From NCBI RefSeq assembly GCF_014839805.1, contig NC_051131.1, forward strand, positions 13,132,913-13,196,912: a stretch of DNA of 64,000 nt, in the 5' to 3' direction. This document shows, in pieces, positions 35,211 through 47,864 of the stretch. How positions within the stretch are numbered: the first letter of the stretch is position 1; each line of letters opens with the position of its first letter. The position numbers were made by a program, and so were the translations under genes. The stretch comes from Manduca sexta. Taxonomy: Eukaryota; Arthropoda; Insecta; Lepidoptera; Sphingidae. The notes beneath the pieces are model-generated. The model searched no databases. It saw nothing but the letters and a program-made list of their open reading frames with translations, and had not been told where the DNA came from.

Positions 35211-36175
35211 AAGACTACACATGGTAAGGCGAGGAGTAATAAAATACAATTGGTTTTTTATTGTTGTTTAGAGCAGTTCATTTATATGCACGTAAAATAA
35301 GGAATAAATTAATATAAATTTTTATATGAGTGCACAACCCTCTCAGGAATCATGATTTTTGTCTTTATTATGCTTATATTTATTTCCTTTCAATCCTAGC
35401 AATTAGAAATAGTAAGCGAAATGGGCAGAACAGTCCACACAAGCAGCACCCGTTCACGAGTATGACGCATGTGCCAGCCATCGGCGTCCTTAACCATATT
35501 GTAGGTAGCAGTAGCAAGTACAAGATTATGCGTCCTATTATCTGACAGAGACTACCACTATACACCATCGGGATCTCTGTACAAATAATATAAAATATAT
35601 GCAAGTTCCATATTGAATACATTTAACATACAACATTGTTTATTTTTGTATGTCCACTGATAAATCAGTAGGTTTGAACAGCTTTATTTAGCAAGAAATA
35701 ATTAGGATTCTTTGTAGGCAAGTAAAACTGTTTGCATACCTTATAACATTTTATATTAAAACTAGAAAACTTTGCCAAATTAATAAGAAAACCAAAATCT
35801 GTCTCTTTCTTTCCTCATCAACTATAAATCAAAGGCACTACTTTTGATCTCCAGACAATTTGAAGTGACAAATCGACCTACATCTCTACTCTTTTGTAAA
35901 ATCATGAACACGTCAAAATACCGGATGAAGCCGTCAAACGAATATAAAACTTATTTTAAACATAACAGAATATTTAATGCCGCAACTGTTTATTTTCGTA
36001 ACTGTCACAAGAATGGCAGATGTCAGAAGTCAGTAACAATGTTATGTAATTTTTAGTTCGCAAAATATTCGCTTACAAAAAATCTGACTGGATTCGTGTT
36101 TTGTTTTAAGTAAATACTTGGTGTTTTTTATTGATATCATATTGTGATTTCGTATTTTAGATTTATGGATTGTAG
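35211..36175. other. No recognisable feature
   Basis: Short overlapping ORFs on both strands (35330-35622, 35844-36056), none convincing. Confidence 0.4.
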
Positions 36176-36365
36176 TCTTCTTGGTCTAAGAGCAGCACAT
36201 GTGGGCAGTAGATCGGGAGATCCTAGGTTCAAATCTCATGTTATCAACCTTTTATGTGGGTTTAGAACGATATATCCCAGACTTCATCCCTCATAAGAGG
36301 TTAACGTCCAATAAGCGGACATCGGACAATACTTAAGTTAATCCACATGCTTGTAAAATTATCAA
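36176..36365 (+). mobile_element. Possible tRNA-headed SINE of another type
   Basis: A tRNA-like start (TTCTTGGTCTAAGAGCAGC) with a B-box-like CTAGGTTCAAATCTC at about 36225 is followed by a body unlike types A-C (CCTCATAAGAGGTTAACGTC). There is only one copy in the window. Confidence 0.35.
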
Positions 36366-36818
36366 CAATCTTCCACTGGAGGGAAATTAGAGCAGACGAA
36401 GAAAACTATATACAAAAAGACTATAGCTCTATGTTATAAACTACGCTGGTCTTAGCGTCTGAAAGTCCCTCAATCACTTCCTATTTCCTCCACCAACCTT
36501 ACACCACCTCAACCGATTTCCTTCTCTATTCTCCCTTTTTAAACTAACCAAAAATTTCACCAAAACACCATCAATCCCAGTCCATCCTAATGTCAAGGAA
36601 CGTTCTATTTAAGTACAGATCAAATTGCGCAACAGACGGGCACTGAATCTCTGCTTGTTTATCGTCTGTAAATCAGTGTGTGAAATGTTTCACGGTATTT
36701 TAGGATGATGCGGGCGCGTTTCCATTGATTTTATTCTAACGATATGCAATTTTGTGTTTTTGTTGACAAATTATATTTTTTTGACAAATAGGTCAAATAG
36801 TCAGCACCCTCCCCCCGA
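36366..36818. other. No recognisable feature
   Basis: AT-rich with a C/T-rich patch near 36460-36560. No ORF of interest. Confidence 0.4.
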
Positions 36819-36905
36819 CCAAGGCTGCAAAGTCTTCAAAACGTCGTTACAAAATTATAATATAAAATCCGTAAAATAATTTTATATCAATGTCTAACAT
36901 TCGCA
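36819..36905 (+). repeat. Dispersed repeat end (family T)
   Basis: AAGGCTGCAAAGTCTTCAAA, then AACGTCG, AAAATCCGTAAAATAATTTT and TGTCTAACATTCGC. Related pieces lie at 45119 (body) and 58855 (start). It resembles the 3' part of a retroelement. Confidence 0.55.
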
Positions 36906-39211
36906 TTAAATAAGTCCACTGAAATAGGGATTACAATGCTTGGCGGATGAAGGATGATTCCCTCTACTTGGCAGCCCGGGCTGGTTACTTCGGTTTGTAC
37001 CTTGTTTTTATTATAAATTTCATTCCTAATTTAAATATCCATAGTAAATAAATGAGTAATTTTAATAGTTGTTTAGAAATAATAATTATTCTTATTCTTT
37101 GTTTTGACGTATCATGAGTGCAACTTTGTTCGCCTACGTGATAAATAAAGTATTTTATTTTTGATTTATTTATGTTAAGGGTTACTATAATCCCGATTGG
37201 TGGATACTGGAGCCGATGAGGATACTAGAGCTTTGAAAATATACTGGGTTAGATGGTTGATTCGATAGCAATGGTCGGGTTGCCAGCCCATTTTTAGAAC
37301 AGAGAGAAATTGTCAAGCGTCGGATTTTACTGGCTTATGTAACAATACGATTATTATAAAAGATAGAAAGTACCAAATCATATTTCTACAAATCAATTAA
37401 AATTGAAATTACATTACGTAATATCACACACCTATTCCTAAAATATATGACAGTAACGGCATACCAATAATTTCGTAAGTTGCGGTCAACCTTTTTAATT
37501 AATTGGAAATATTAAATAGGAATTTAGTCGCTCCATTCTATAAAAAATACCGTAATTTTTAAATATCTTTCTGAATGGGGATTCCTTCATTGAAGATTTG
37601 CATTAAACTCTACATATATAACTTAAATTATTACAAAGAAACGAGATTAATCCATATAGAGTAAGTCACGAACCAATAATTGCAGGAATACAGAAATGCA
37701 TACTCATGCGAATTTCGACCTAATCGATCTTATAATAGATCATCAACTAATAAAACAAAGTTTACACAATAAATTGCTAGCATGATAAAAGCGAGATTAT
37801 ACGGAAAAAAATCTCATTTTCTAGACCACTTCATACAGCTTCGTAAGAAGGTTGTTATCCTCGGCTCTGAAGATCTTTTTTAAACAACTTCAAAGGACGT
37901 TTTTCTATTCTTCGTCATTTTTATAATGTTCAGCGATATTTTTACACCGTGAAATATTAACTATTTTTTTATTCTCGTTTAATATCAGGCGAACCAACAA
38001 ATAATATTTTATGAAAAAGATAATACAACAGCATATACACGTGTTTATTTTGGACCTTATAGCAATGTATAGAGTGTTACGTTAAAAGAAATTATGATTT
38101 CCACGAGCATTCTCACATTTTGTTCAACACATTGCCGCGTGCAAACATGCACTTAAGATTTCACACGTGAAATTACTTACATAATTTGTCTACGGTCTGC
38201 AATATTTCTATTCGTTTATGGCGATTATGTAATACGTGTTGCGAATTAACGTCGTGGAAACATGAATGTAATAGTATGAAAATCATTTTGAATACAAGGC
38301 TAAAATGTAAAGGTTTATAAAATTAGCTAATTGATTATTAGATTTGTTTAAAAAAAGTTTTTGATTAAAAGAATAAAAGGTTTACGATGCCTTTAAAACA
38401 AAAGCACTCATAATGAGATTATGTAAAGTTGTAATTGTTAAATTTCCTTTAAAATATAATTACATATGCAATATCACGTCTGAATCCTATAAGAGTAGGC
38501 AGACACTGTTAATTTCCTGTCACTGCACTCTTAGATTGATCTCTTTAAGTATCCTCAGTAGCTCAGATTTTTAACCTTAAAGATATGTCTTTAAGATTTA
38601 GAATCTTTAAGGTTTAGAGGTATGCCTCTAAAGACCCAAACACTAAATTGCAGCGATGTCTGTAAACGTCAATTCCCCGTACATCAACGGAAACGCACAC
38701 TCAAGCTTCGTACAATTTTACAACTTTTTAATTTATGTCAGTTTTTGGTACTTGGAGTTAAATTTATTTTCCCAGAGAGGCCCTTAAATACTCCTTACTA
38801 GGATCGTGTCATAAACTGGCATGCCATGCCAAATGCCTTAGGCTTATGCCGGTAAGGTAATGAAGGCGGTGCAATTTGTCTTGGCATATTTTAAAAGGAA
38901 TGGAGATACTTTATTTTCTTGTGGCGACTTGGAAAAATGTTCTTTGACCATGTAAGTATGTTTTCTATTAATTTTTGTGTTGCGAAAGCGGGTTTGCAAA
39001 GTTGCTTTGATTGTTGTCTGTGTTACATTAAATTGTAGACGATAAAACAGTTTTTAGATTTTCCCTTGTCAAATGAAAAAGTTATTTACGAAATGTTATC
39101 TTACTCTTACTGATTTTATAAATACGAAAGTTTGTGAAAATGTTTGATGGTAGGACGTTTTGATGTTTGCTAGAAGTAAATGCAGAAACAGCTAAAGATA
39201 ATTCTTGTCGA
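36906..39211. other. Long stretch without recognisable feature
   Basis: AT-rich. At about 38575-38640 three short palindromes follow each other (TTAAAG...CTTTAA, GATTTAGAATC, AGAGGTATGCCTCT). The phrase near 39135-39190 resembles the decayed element at 3400. Confidence 0.4.
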
Positions 39212-39290
39212 AACAATTACGCCGGCCTGCTTGAAACTAAATATACACAATACGATCCCGAAACGCGACACACTTATATAGCACAATATG
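39212..39290 (-). repeat. Repeat R, fragment
   Basis: AATTACGCCGGCCTGCTTG and GATCCCGAAACGCGACACAC match the minus strand of repeat R. Both ends are missing. Confidence 0.5.
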
Positions 39291-39638
39291 ACGGATTTTC
39301 ACCTTGTATTTTCTATAGCAGTGCAATTAGCGCTTTTCGCGTGAATACAAATATACAGCTACCAACAAATGAATATTTAGTACCGCATGTAATGTGAAGA
39401 TTACCTTTCCTATGACGTAACAAATGCCAAATGTAACCCAAATATAAATGAGAAAGCGAACATGGAATAAATGCGGATAATGTGTTGGTCCTGCCATATG
39501 CGAACATTTGGCAGCGCGCCTTACACCTCGCCGGAATCATTGCCAAGGCTCTTATTGTTTCAACATTCACTGTAAACACTTGAATAATTTTTGGATCATT
39601 TAAGAATTCATTAAGGGTTAGGTCACTCGTTTGGCTAA

Positions 39639-39955
39639 GGGGCCGTTAAAGTATTACGTAACGCAATTTCGGAGTAGGCGGGGTCTTGTACAACGTTACG
39701 ATGCGTTACAGGGGCTGGAAGAGGTTCTCGTACAAAGCGTTATGAAACATTGTTTTTTTATTTAACAATAACGAAGGTATTTTAGCGACTTTCCGGTATT
39801 TTGCGTAAAATATTTGGGAATATTACAAAAAAAATTGTCATTACAGTTACGCAACGTTTGGTTGGGTGTACAGGAAAACGTTACGGCGCGTTACATGGTG
39901 GGGTGGGGAGGTAAAAATCTTCAAAAATTGCGTTACGTAATACTTGAGCGGCCCC
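39639..39955. mobile_element. Harbinger-like MITE with TAA target duplication
   Basis: Long inverted repeats of about 30 bp (left GGGGCCGTTAAAGTATTACG..., right ...CGTAATACTTGAGCGGCCCC) are flanked by TAA at 39636-39638 and 39956-39958. A 3-bp TWA duplication and G-rich ends fit the PIF/Harbinger superfamily. The TAACG/CGTTAC phrase also recurs inside. There is no transposase. The 68-aa ORF over the right end is a by-product. Confidence 0.85.
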
Positions 39956-40005
39956 TAACTGTCTATATAATGTTTGGAATCATTTTGGTTCATTTGTGGA
40001 TTGCT

Positions 40006-40245
40006 AGTGGTAGGATATAATATATATCCTACCCTGTGCACAAGGTTAATACCCGCCATAGTGGCTCACGTAAGTGTGTCGCGTTCTGGGATCCGCCTCC
40101 TACATCCGGTTCTAACAGGCCGGCATAATTTTGTCGACTACCGAGGAGTAATCATCCCGCGTCAGTCGACATTATATTGGGCCCCAATCCACTTACCATC
40201 AAGTGCAGTAGGGTAAATATTTACGTAGGCACGTATAAAAAAAAA
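40006..40245 (+). repeat. Repeat R
   Basis: Near-full copy: GTGGTAGGATATAA start, GCCATAGTGGCTCACGTAAG, CCGGCATAATTTTGTCGAC, CGCGTCAGTCGACATTAT, 3' hairpin CCCCAATCCACTTACC..., and an A-rich end (TATAAAAAAAAA). Confidence 0.8.
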
Positions 40246-40587
40246 TGCGACGAGCAAATAGCTTGCTTGGTGGTATGTTATAGTAATTCGATCCAGAAAT
40301 GTGAATTACAGTTTAGCTTTCGAACCACGGTGGTCATATTGATACTTAATTAAAGTCTTAAATTATTTTAATTATAGAACAGTATGGGCTATTCACGATA
40401 CCACAGAACGTTCAGATATCGTGTTCACCCATTTTACATACCTTATACTTGTTATTTGAACACGGTTATGTACACTTCATACACGCATTGAGAAGAGGTC
40501 GCAGTTGTTAAGAATGTTACAGTGTGTTTACGTGATAACCACATGTCGTCTATTACACAGTTGTAAGGGCGTATACACAGTATTTTA
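40246..40587. other. No recognisable feature
   Basis: AT-rich spacer between repeat R and the Helitron. Confidence 0.5.
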
Positions 40588-40875
40588 TCTATATATATAT
40601 ATAAGTCAATCCCTATGTCCCTTGGTCACGCCATCACGCGTGAACGGCTGGACCGATTTCACTACTTTTTTTTGTTGTGTTTGTAATTGTCAGGAGAAGG
40701 TTCTTATGAAAGAAAAAAGTCAAAAAATTACGCGGAAAATTAGAAAATTTAAGAACTCTTAACGACATTAATAATTTTACATAACTGTCAGTGGTTTGAA
40801 ATAACTGTCAACGTTCGACATAATGCGCGCGTGCATACATAGTTAAGACAGGACAACGTCTGTCGGGTCAGCTAG
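40588..40875 (+). mobile_element. Non-autonomous Helitron, 288 bp
   Basis: 5' end A|TCTATATATATATATAAG and 3' end GGTCAGCTAG|T. Upstream of the 3' end is a hairpin (AGAC...GTCT around GGACAAC), the third Helitron hallmark. The interior shares CCTTGGTCACGCCATCACGC and GTGAACGGCTGGACCG with the shorter copy at 59243. There is no Rep/helicase coding. The ORF at 40505-40762 is incidental. Confidence 0.85.
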
Positions 40876-41783
40876 TATGTGATAAAATCGCGCGTTACCC
40901 GACTAACTACGCCTACAGATGCCGCAGTCAGCATTGATCCTAATTCAGAGATTACTCTATTATTCCGTAGTACAATTATTCCGGCATAATTCTGACCATC
41001 ATTAGGAACGTAATTTCAAAAGTACGAAACTTACCAAGAAGTATATACTGACCATTTTCTATATTTAAATAAGATGAATCCGTTTTGAAATATGTAGCAG
41101 GGAAGGGTCCATATAACGCAATTCCTGTCGGCTTCCCTTTATGATTTGCAAACCACATTTATGCATATTAAAACCTATATGTTGTGTTGTGTTTCATTTT
41201 CGGAAAATTTCACCTTTTACCACTGATATGTATTTATTTTTATCCGTGGGAACTTAGAAGAATTGACAATAACATCTTAATTCCTTCTACCCATAAACCA
41301 GCAATCATAATTACCTAATATAAAATTAATAAATCACTTATGCAAATGAGTCCGTATGTAGGCTAGACCGCACGTTAGGTAACCGTTTGGTGTCTACTAA
41401 AACCGGGTTCCTGACCTTACGTAAACGTGCGCGTTATCAATGATAACATCCGGCGTGTATCAGATTAGAGTTATGATTTGTTATACGTCGGATTAAGCTT
41501 TGGAGCCTGTTCGGGTACATGTTAATTATAAGCCGGATAATTTAAAATGTTCTGTTTTATCACCATCGGTGTGAGTACAGCGTGTTTTTTATTTGCTTGT
41601 GTTTTAAGTTGAATTAAATCTATAATGAAACGCGATTAATTTTGATAAGTAACTTTAATAAGCTTTTAAAATGTTGAGTTGATACTACGGTCGTTAGTCT
41701 TTATTATTTTTAAATTTGACTCAATGGAATAATTGATACGATGTTATGCAAAGTAGCCTAAATAATGGCTCTTTTTTATAGAA
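40876..41783. other. No recognisable feature
   Basis: AT-rich with short ORFs only. Confidence 0.5.
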
Positions 41784-42049
41784 CTATACTGCCGTGCTAA
41801 GCTCAAAAGTGATATCTCAAAAAAAAAATCAAAATCTTGATTTTTATACCGACAGATAGCTTAAAGAAATGCCCATCCAATGAACTTACCTAAATAATGG
41901 TATCTCGTTTAGAACTTGTTCAAAAAAACCAAAGAGTTTTTCTATCTCATTTTTACTTAAATACTATAAAACTATATTTACAAAACTTCGATTATCTCGA
42001 AATAAGCTGTCCCTGATATACCGCTTTTGCGCTTAGCACGGTGGAATAG
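41784..42049. mobile_element. MITE-like element with ~19-bp terminal inverted repeats
   Basis: CTATACTGCCGTGCTAAGC at 41784-41802 and its inverted partner at 42031-42049 (CTATTCCACCGTGCTAAGC on the other strand) match at 16 of 19 positions. Similarity continues more weakly inward. No clear target duplication was found, so the superfamily is open. The interior is non-coding. Confidence 0.75.
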
Positions 42050-42812
42050 GAACATACAAGATAAACAAATGTCAAACTACACTAATAATTTGACTAGGAT
42101 CAGTATTGAAAACAATATTAACACATGCATTATATTGAAATGGGTAAATACTAAATAGTTAGGGAACAATGGTGTTAATAACAAGGGCAACCTTTCTAAA
42201 AGATTTTTTAAGCTTGTTTTGATCACTGGATGTACAGGTTCATTCTGGAATTCGTTTGAACGAGTCCCTACACCGACATTTTTCAAAGTAAAATTTGGAC
42301 CTTTCAAATACCGATCTTATTTGATGTTAGGCCATTGCAGGGTATGTTTTTTGTAGTATGTTATTAGATAATTATATAATTCATAGAGAAACATAATGTA
42401 GGTAAATAATTATAAGCTAGTTTCACAAGTATAACTACTTAAGTACTAAATTGTTTTCACCGCGGAAAATTGATTATCGCAAATGATAAAATGTATGATT
42501 TAGACTAATAACCAACGATAACGCAATTAACCGCCAATATTTTATAATATCCATTAAGTTATTTTACTAAATGTTAATCAAATTGAACAGAGATTTTGCA
42601 TTCCATAATTCTCTGTTCCTTATAAACACGATTTTAATACCTTTATAATAAATAATCGCATTATAAACATGCTTACTTATGAGTCAAACTGATACCAAAA
42701 GAATATTTTTTTTTATTTTATTTATTTCACAAATCGTGGCTAAAATATTGAGTTATTAATCACTTTATTGCTTTAAATGAATGTTACTTCATCAAACAGA
42801 TCTGTATTAGAA
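42050..42812. other. No recognisable feature
   Basis: AT-rich. The minus ORF at 42077-42307 shows no domain. Confidence 0.4.
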
Positions 42813-43023
42813 TTAGCTTTTGCTCGCAGCTTCGCCTGCATGATCCTTCATGATGTATCTATCTATATCTATAGATATAGCGGGATATAAAGTATCCTTT
42901 AACCTCAACAGGGTCTTAAAGTATCTCCATACCAAAATTCATAAAAATCCGTTCAGTAGATTTTGAGAAAATCGATAACATACAAACGGACAGAAAAGGG
43001 GAGTTTATTTTATTATGTATAGA
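42813..43023 (-). mobile_element. Non-autonomous Helitron-like element, 211 bp
   Basis: On the minus strand it starts A|TCTATACATAATAAAATA and ends GCGAGCAAAAGCTAA|T, which fits TC...CTRR with A|T insertion. The internal TGAATTTTGGTATGGAGA motif is shared with 24689 and 47965. Confidence 0.65.
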
Positions 43024-43802
43024 TGTTATGTCAAATTCTTCAGTAGTAGTAGTATACCCGCATGAATGCATAGCTTACATAATTCCTCATGAACCAGATT
43101 CCTACCCTCGCCACGTCACACAGGAATCAAATTAGGTCATACATCCACACGATAGTCGGCCATATAACCACGTTATTTGCTATCCATAATGAACTTAATT
43201 CCCGTGACATTCAATTACTTATTTGCGTGTGGTTTTATTCAATTAGCTTGGAGGTTGGAAGCGAGCCAATCCTTAATATTTTTATCATTTAAACATTAAT
43301 TGTACGAAACACCCTGTTTATATTTGTTTATTCGAGCAAATATAGTTATGCATGAAACATGTTTAATAAGAACAATTTTTTTTAACAAATATTCAACAAC
43401 TTCTCATATATTTTAATTCATAATACATATAGGAAGGTAGTAAATTTTTTTCAACAATTTTTAAATTATTTATTTTACTTATGTATTAAAGTAAACATTC
43501 AAACATTTTCCCATCTTTTTTATAAAACGAAATACTTTTTTATGTTATCACAAGACTTGTTCAATTATTATTAACATTGTACGTGGTCATTGACCTTTAC
43601 CTACGCAAGGTAAGAAACAAAAGGGTTATAATTATTTAAAGCGGTTTCCATTATCTTTATAAAATATTTCGATTTAACACGCGGATATTATATTTTTGAT
43701 TATTTTATAACTATTATACCCATAAATATTAACAATATTATTTAATGCGCAAGAGCGTTTATCGTTCTGTCACGAACCAAAAGTGATATGTATAATAATT
43801 TC
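43024..43802. other. No recognisable feature
   Basis: AT-rich. The ORF at 43089-43292 is unconvincing. Confidence 0.4.
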
Positions 43803-43850
43803 AACTGACTTCAAAAAAAGAAGGGGTTAACGATGCGATTTTTTTTATCA
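43803..43850 (+). repeat. Conserved dispersed motif, diverged
   Basis: AACTGACTTCAAAAAAAGAAGG is a mutated version of the motif at 17517. Confidence 0.45.
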
Positions 43851-44291
43851 TAGTGACAAAGAAACTCTCTTATTCCTGATAAATAGTACTCTTAGTTAGA
43901 AGGAAGTTAGTTCTATTCCTTTTACGAGACGAAGTCGCAAAGAATGGCTCAAACAGTAAACTAACTAATTTTATGATCTCAATGGTCGTGTAACAGTTTT
44001 TCAAGAGAAGGTACGTAAGACCAGTGTGGGAATGAGAACTGTTATCGATCCACTGATTAGATTGATTAGTCAGGGCAAACAAGATATGGGAAACATTGTG
44101 GAACAGCTGTAATTGTATCGGTTTTGATGGCGTTAGAATTTGAGACCAATTCCTGATAGTTTAAGATTAGTTTTACAGTACGTCAGTAAATCACCTAGAT
44201 AGGGGTTACTCTATCTGTTTTCGGCGCCTGGTGCGAGGTGGTTTGAATGATTTTCTATTGTAACATAATGGTGGTTAATAATATTGGTAGA

Positions 44292-44470
44292 ATAGAATGT
44301 CGACTGACGAGAGGATTACCCCTCGCCAGTCCACACAATTAGCAGCCTGTTGGAACCGGATATACAGGCCGATCCCGGAACGCGACACACTTACGTGGGC
44401 CTCTATGGCGGGTTTTAACACCTTGTGTACGGTGGACACTATCCGAGCAGATATACTATCTCACCACCAG
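44292..44470 (-). repeat. Repeat R, lacking its 3' hairpin end
   Basis: The minus strand reads GGTGGTGAGATAGTATATC, GTTAAAACCCGCCATAGAGG, GATCGGCCTGTATATCCGG and CTCGTCAGTCGACATTC, then stops before the hairpin. Confidence 0.75.
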
Positions 44471-45118
44471 CATAATAATATTTGAATATTGTAAATTCTA
44501 ATACGAATAATGAAATCAATAATACACAACGTAGACACTACAAGATAGATGTCGGATAGATATTGTGCAAGTTAGTGCATTTTATCAATTGTATGCACAA
44601 TCTATACCTCACACATGGCGCCAGCTAAACTCCAACAATTCATACTAAAATATTGTGACACTGATAGAAATATATGCACATATTTATATAGCTATACTTG
44701 AACATTGGATACACGAATTTAGAGCGAAACTTGACCAATATCCAAGATCTGCCGTATCCGGTTCAAATATGGCGCAGACAAGTCTTCTATAATTGGTTAT
44801 CTGCATTTTGGATTGTTACAATTTGGCCCGTATCCAACATGGACGTAGCGTTTTGTAAGTAATAATGTTTAAGTTTTCACGTGAACGAGTTTGGATGTAA
44901 TTAGTAATGCGAGAATGTAGAGAGAATTGTGTACAAAATTTGAAGAAACGCATATTAAAAGCTATGGTCAACAACCAATTGAATTTAAGTCTAAACAATA
45001 ATAAATTTGAAATAAATGTATTTTACGGTTTTAAAATATTATAGTTTTAAATTAAAGATATTCCCTTAGTATTCTGGTGTCAAGAAACAGTCATTTATTT
45101 ATGCTAAATTATTTCCTT
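44471..45118. other. No recognisable feature
   Basis: AT-rich; only short chance ORFs. Confidence 0.5.
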
Positions 45119-45220
45119 TGCGGCGTTCGTCGAAAATTATAATACAAAAACCGCGATAATATCCGTAAAATAGTTTTATTTTAATGTCTAACATTCGCGT
45201 AAACATACGAAATCATTATG
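45119..45220 (+). repeat. Dispersed repeat end (family T)
   Basis: GCGGCGTTCGTCGAAAATTA, ATATCCGTAAAATAGTTTTA and TGTCTAACATTCGCGTAAAC align with 36819. Confidence 0.55.
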
Positions 45221-45279
45221 CTAAATTATATTGACGAATGTATATTTTGATTTGATTCCACTGTAATATAGTATTGTGC

Positions 45280-45615
45280 AAAAAAGCGGCGATAGCCTAG
45301 TTGGGTGTGGAACGGACTGCCGAGACGAATGTCCGCAGGTTCAAATCCCAAGGGCACCTGTGATTTTTCAAAAAAATTATGTGTGTATTCTTTGTGAATT
45401 ATCGCTTGCTTTAACGGTGAAGGAAAACATCGTGAGGAAACCTACACATCTGAGAAGTTCTCTATAGGAATTTCGAAGGTTTGTGAAGTCTATCAATCCG
45501 CACTAGGCCAGCGTGGTGGTCTAAGGCCTAATCCCTCTCAGTAGTATAGGAGGCCCGTGCTCAGCAGTGGGCAAGTACGAGTATATAATACAGGGCTGAT
45601 ATTATTATTATTATT
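45280..45615 (+). mobile_element. tRNA-like SINE, body type C, full length with 14-bp TSD
   Basis: Bounded by the direct repeat ATATAGTATTGTGC (45266-45279 and 45616-45629). It has GGCGATAGCCTAGTTGGG, B-box-like GCAGGTTCAAATCCC, GGTGAAGGAAAACATCGTGA, GAGAAGTTCTCTATAGG, CCAGCGTGGTGGTCTAAGGC, CAGGGCTGATATTATT and an (ATT)n tail. This copy defines the full extent of body type C in the window. Confidence 0.92.
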
Positions 45616-45629
45616 ATATAGTATTGTGC

Positions 45630-46120
45630 CAGGATTCAATATATCCTTTAAAGAAACAATATATTAAACCTTTGAACAACTTACTAAATTGATTTACTCA
45701 GTTATTAACAATCAATATAAAATGCAAATTATATCTAATAATACTTCATGACATAGTTATGCAAAATGGATTTGTTATTGTGGTGTTATGTAAAGGCTAA
45801 ATGCTAAAACCTGTATTTGATAATGACCAATATTTCTATGCGAATTCTTACCCAATCTAAAATGATTAGGTGGGCTACTTCTGAATAAATACCACCTTTT
45901 TAATAAGAGTTTGAATTATATGTTTGCAACATTTAGCTAAACAGTTGAGTTGGTATGTGATTATATCATCTCTTTATCGCCAGGGCAATAATCCTGAATA
46001 TTAACACAAAGATTTCGTTCAAAGACTTGTTACATTTTGTTATATAATTTTTTTTGAATATAAGGAGTAGCAATTTAAATACAAATGAACTATAAGTACC
46101 AAAAATCTACGTACACTCAC
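45630..46120. other. No recognisable feature
   Basis: AT-rich spacer. Confidence 0.5.
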
Positions 46121-46358
46121 ATACTCACGCCTTTTTTATTCCCGCAGGGGTAGACACAGGCGCAACAGCCACTTTTAGGCATGTGTATTACGTCTCATGT
46201 TGTGATACGGACAAGCCTATCGCCTTATCGCGCATAGATTTCGGATTCAGGCTGATACTAAGCAAAAAACTCAATAACACTTTGACCGACCCGAGAATCG
46301 AACTTTAGACCTCAGCACTGCAGTCGTAGTCTAATACAACTACGCCACTGAGGCAGTC
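46121..46358 (-). mobile_element. tRNA-derived SINE, body type A
   Basis: The minus strand has CTGCCTCAGTGGCGTAGTTG, CGATTCTCGGGTCGG in the B-box region, CAGCCTGAATCCGAAATC, GGCGATAGGCTTGTCC and GTGTCTACCCCTGCGGG. It is more diverged than the 31375 copy. Confidence 0.8.
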
Positions 46359-46827
46359 TATGATGCCTAAAGACCGAAATAAAAAACTACATATCTAGAT
46401 AAATGTAAAATAAAATGAACCCCAGCGAACAATTTCCGTCATAGAGTAAATCAAACGCTAAAACGAAGTCTGTACATCGCAACCTAGCGCGTCTTTAATA
46501 CTGACTACGTCAAGAACAAAAGAGTTTAATTATAACTTTACAGTGCCATAAAAATTCTCTATCGTAAAACGAGGAAAACGCTCCACAGCTATTGTTTAAG
46601 AATCTATATTTACTAAAATGGCGATGCAGGTCTATTGTAGTAAGGGTACTTACGAGTGAAATTGTAAACCGATGTGTTTTTTGGTGTTGTTTGACTGCAT
46701 TGGAGAAATAAATTTCGTTCTGGCATCTAAAAATATGTCTTGTGTCGTCTGAATAAGGCGTAAATGTTTTTCGCGTCTAAAATTTCTAAATTTAATGGTA
46801 AAAAGTAAATTACTTAGTCGGTTGAAA
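46359..46827. other. No recognisable feature
   Basis: AT-rich. The minus ORF at 46650-46871 starts inside the RTE tail and is not a gene. Confidence 0.4.
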
Positions 46828-46890
46828 TCATCATCATCATCATCAGCCACATAAAGTCCACTGCTGAACATAGACCTTCCCCAAAATGCT
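46828..46890 (-). mobile_element. RTE-type LINE 3' end, very short
   Basis: Only about 60 bp: (ATG)n tail and GTTCAGCAGTGGACTTT on the minus strand. Confidence 0.65.
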
Positions 46891-47864
46891 TAAACAATTC
46901 GGTTAAAATGCTGCCATTATAATACGTAAACTTTCAGAGGTCATGATTTACTGGTCATTAGTTTTCTTTCCAAAGAGAATTTTAATATCCCGCAGGAAGT
47001 CATTACTTCGAACTTTTCTAGATATTTGTTCATCGCAGTTTTTTTAGTTCTCTACTCTCGCCGGCTAGTTTGGTCTTGCAAAAAGAATTATGATCTCTTA
47101 GAAATTATATGAAATGAGTTTGAACAACCACTAACGAAGCTCTGATATAATCCACTAACCTACATTTTTAATAAAATTTTCTGCATGGAAAATATAATTC
47201 AACATTTTTAAATTAACAACGAATATCTACACTGATAATTCGCATGTAAATTTCAAAGCTGAAATAACTATTTCTGTTTAAATATTTTAATACTGAAGTT
47301 ATATGTCATAATATATGTTTCCCGTTTGCTGGGCGTCCTACATTCGTTAGGGTAAAGAAAGAAGTATCATCAGACAAAACAGATAACAAAGGTACCTAAA
47401 AGTAAATTTATTTAATTTAAATATTTCCCATACACTTTCGGTCAAACTCTAAGTACCAAGAAATATAATAAACGTACTCTGACTAGAAATATCTTCTAAT
47501 ATGTTTCTTTACACAGACAGCTCACCGCTACACCGGAGCCTCGTAAGTCATTACTATCTTGCCTAGTGGCAGAAGTTAACAATATTTTTAATATCTAAGA
47601 TAACAGGTCAACAATACGGTTAGCGCCGGCGTCCTATAAACAAACATTAAACAACGCATAACCGCTAACAACAGTTTTAACAGCCGTCGCGAAATGAACT
47701 AACTGCTGCATAACGGTTATTTTCAACGAGTTATTAACTAGTAATGTGCACGGCGCATCACTATTGCGGTGACAATGCGTCGGGATTTGATAGGACAGGT
47801 TTCCAAATAACACGTTATAGTTTAACCTGGCTATGCCTTTGTTAACCTGACAAGGACCGGCTTA
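46891..47864. other. No recognisable feature
   Basis: AT-rich. No ORF or repeat of note. Confidence 0.5.
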
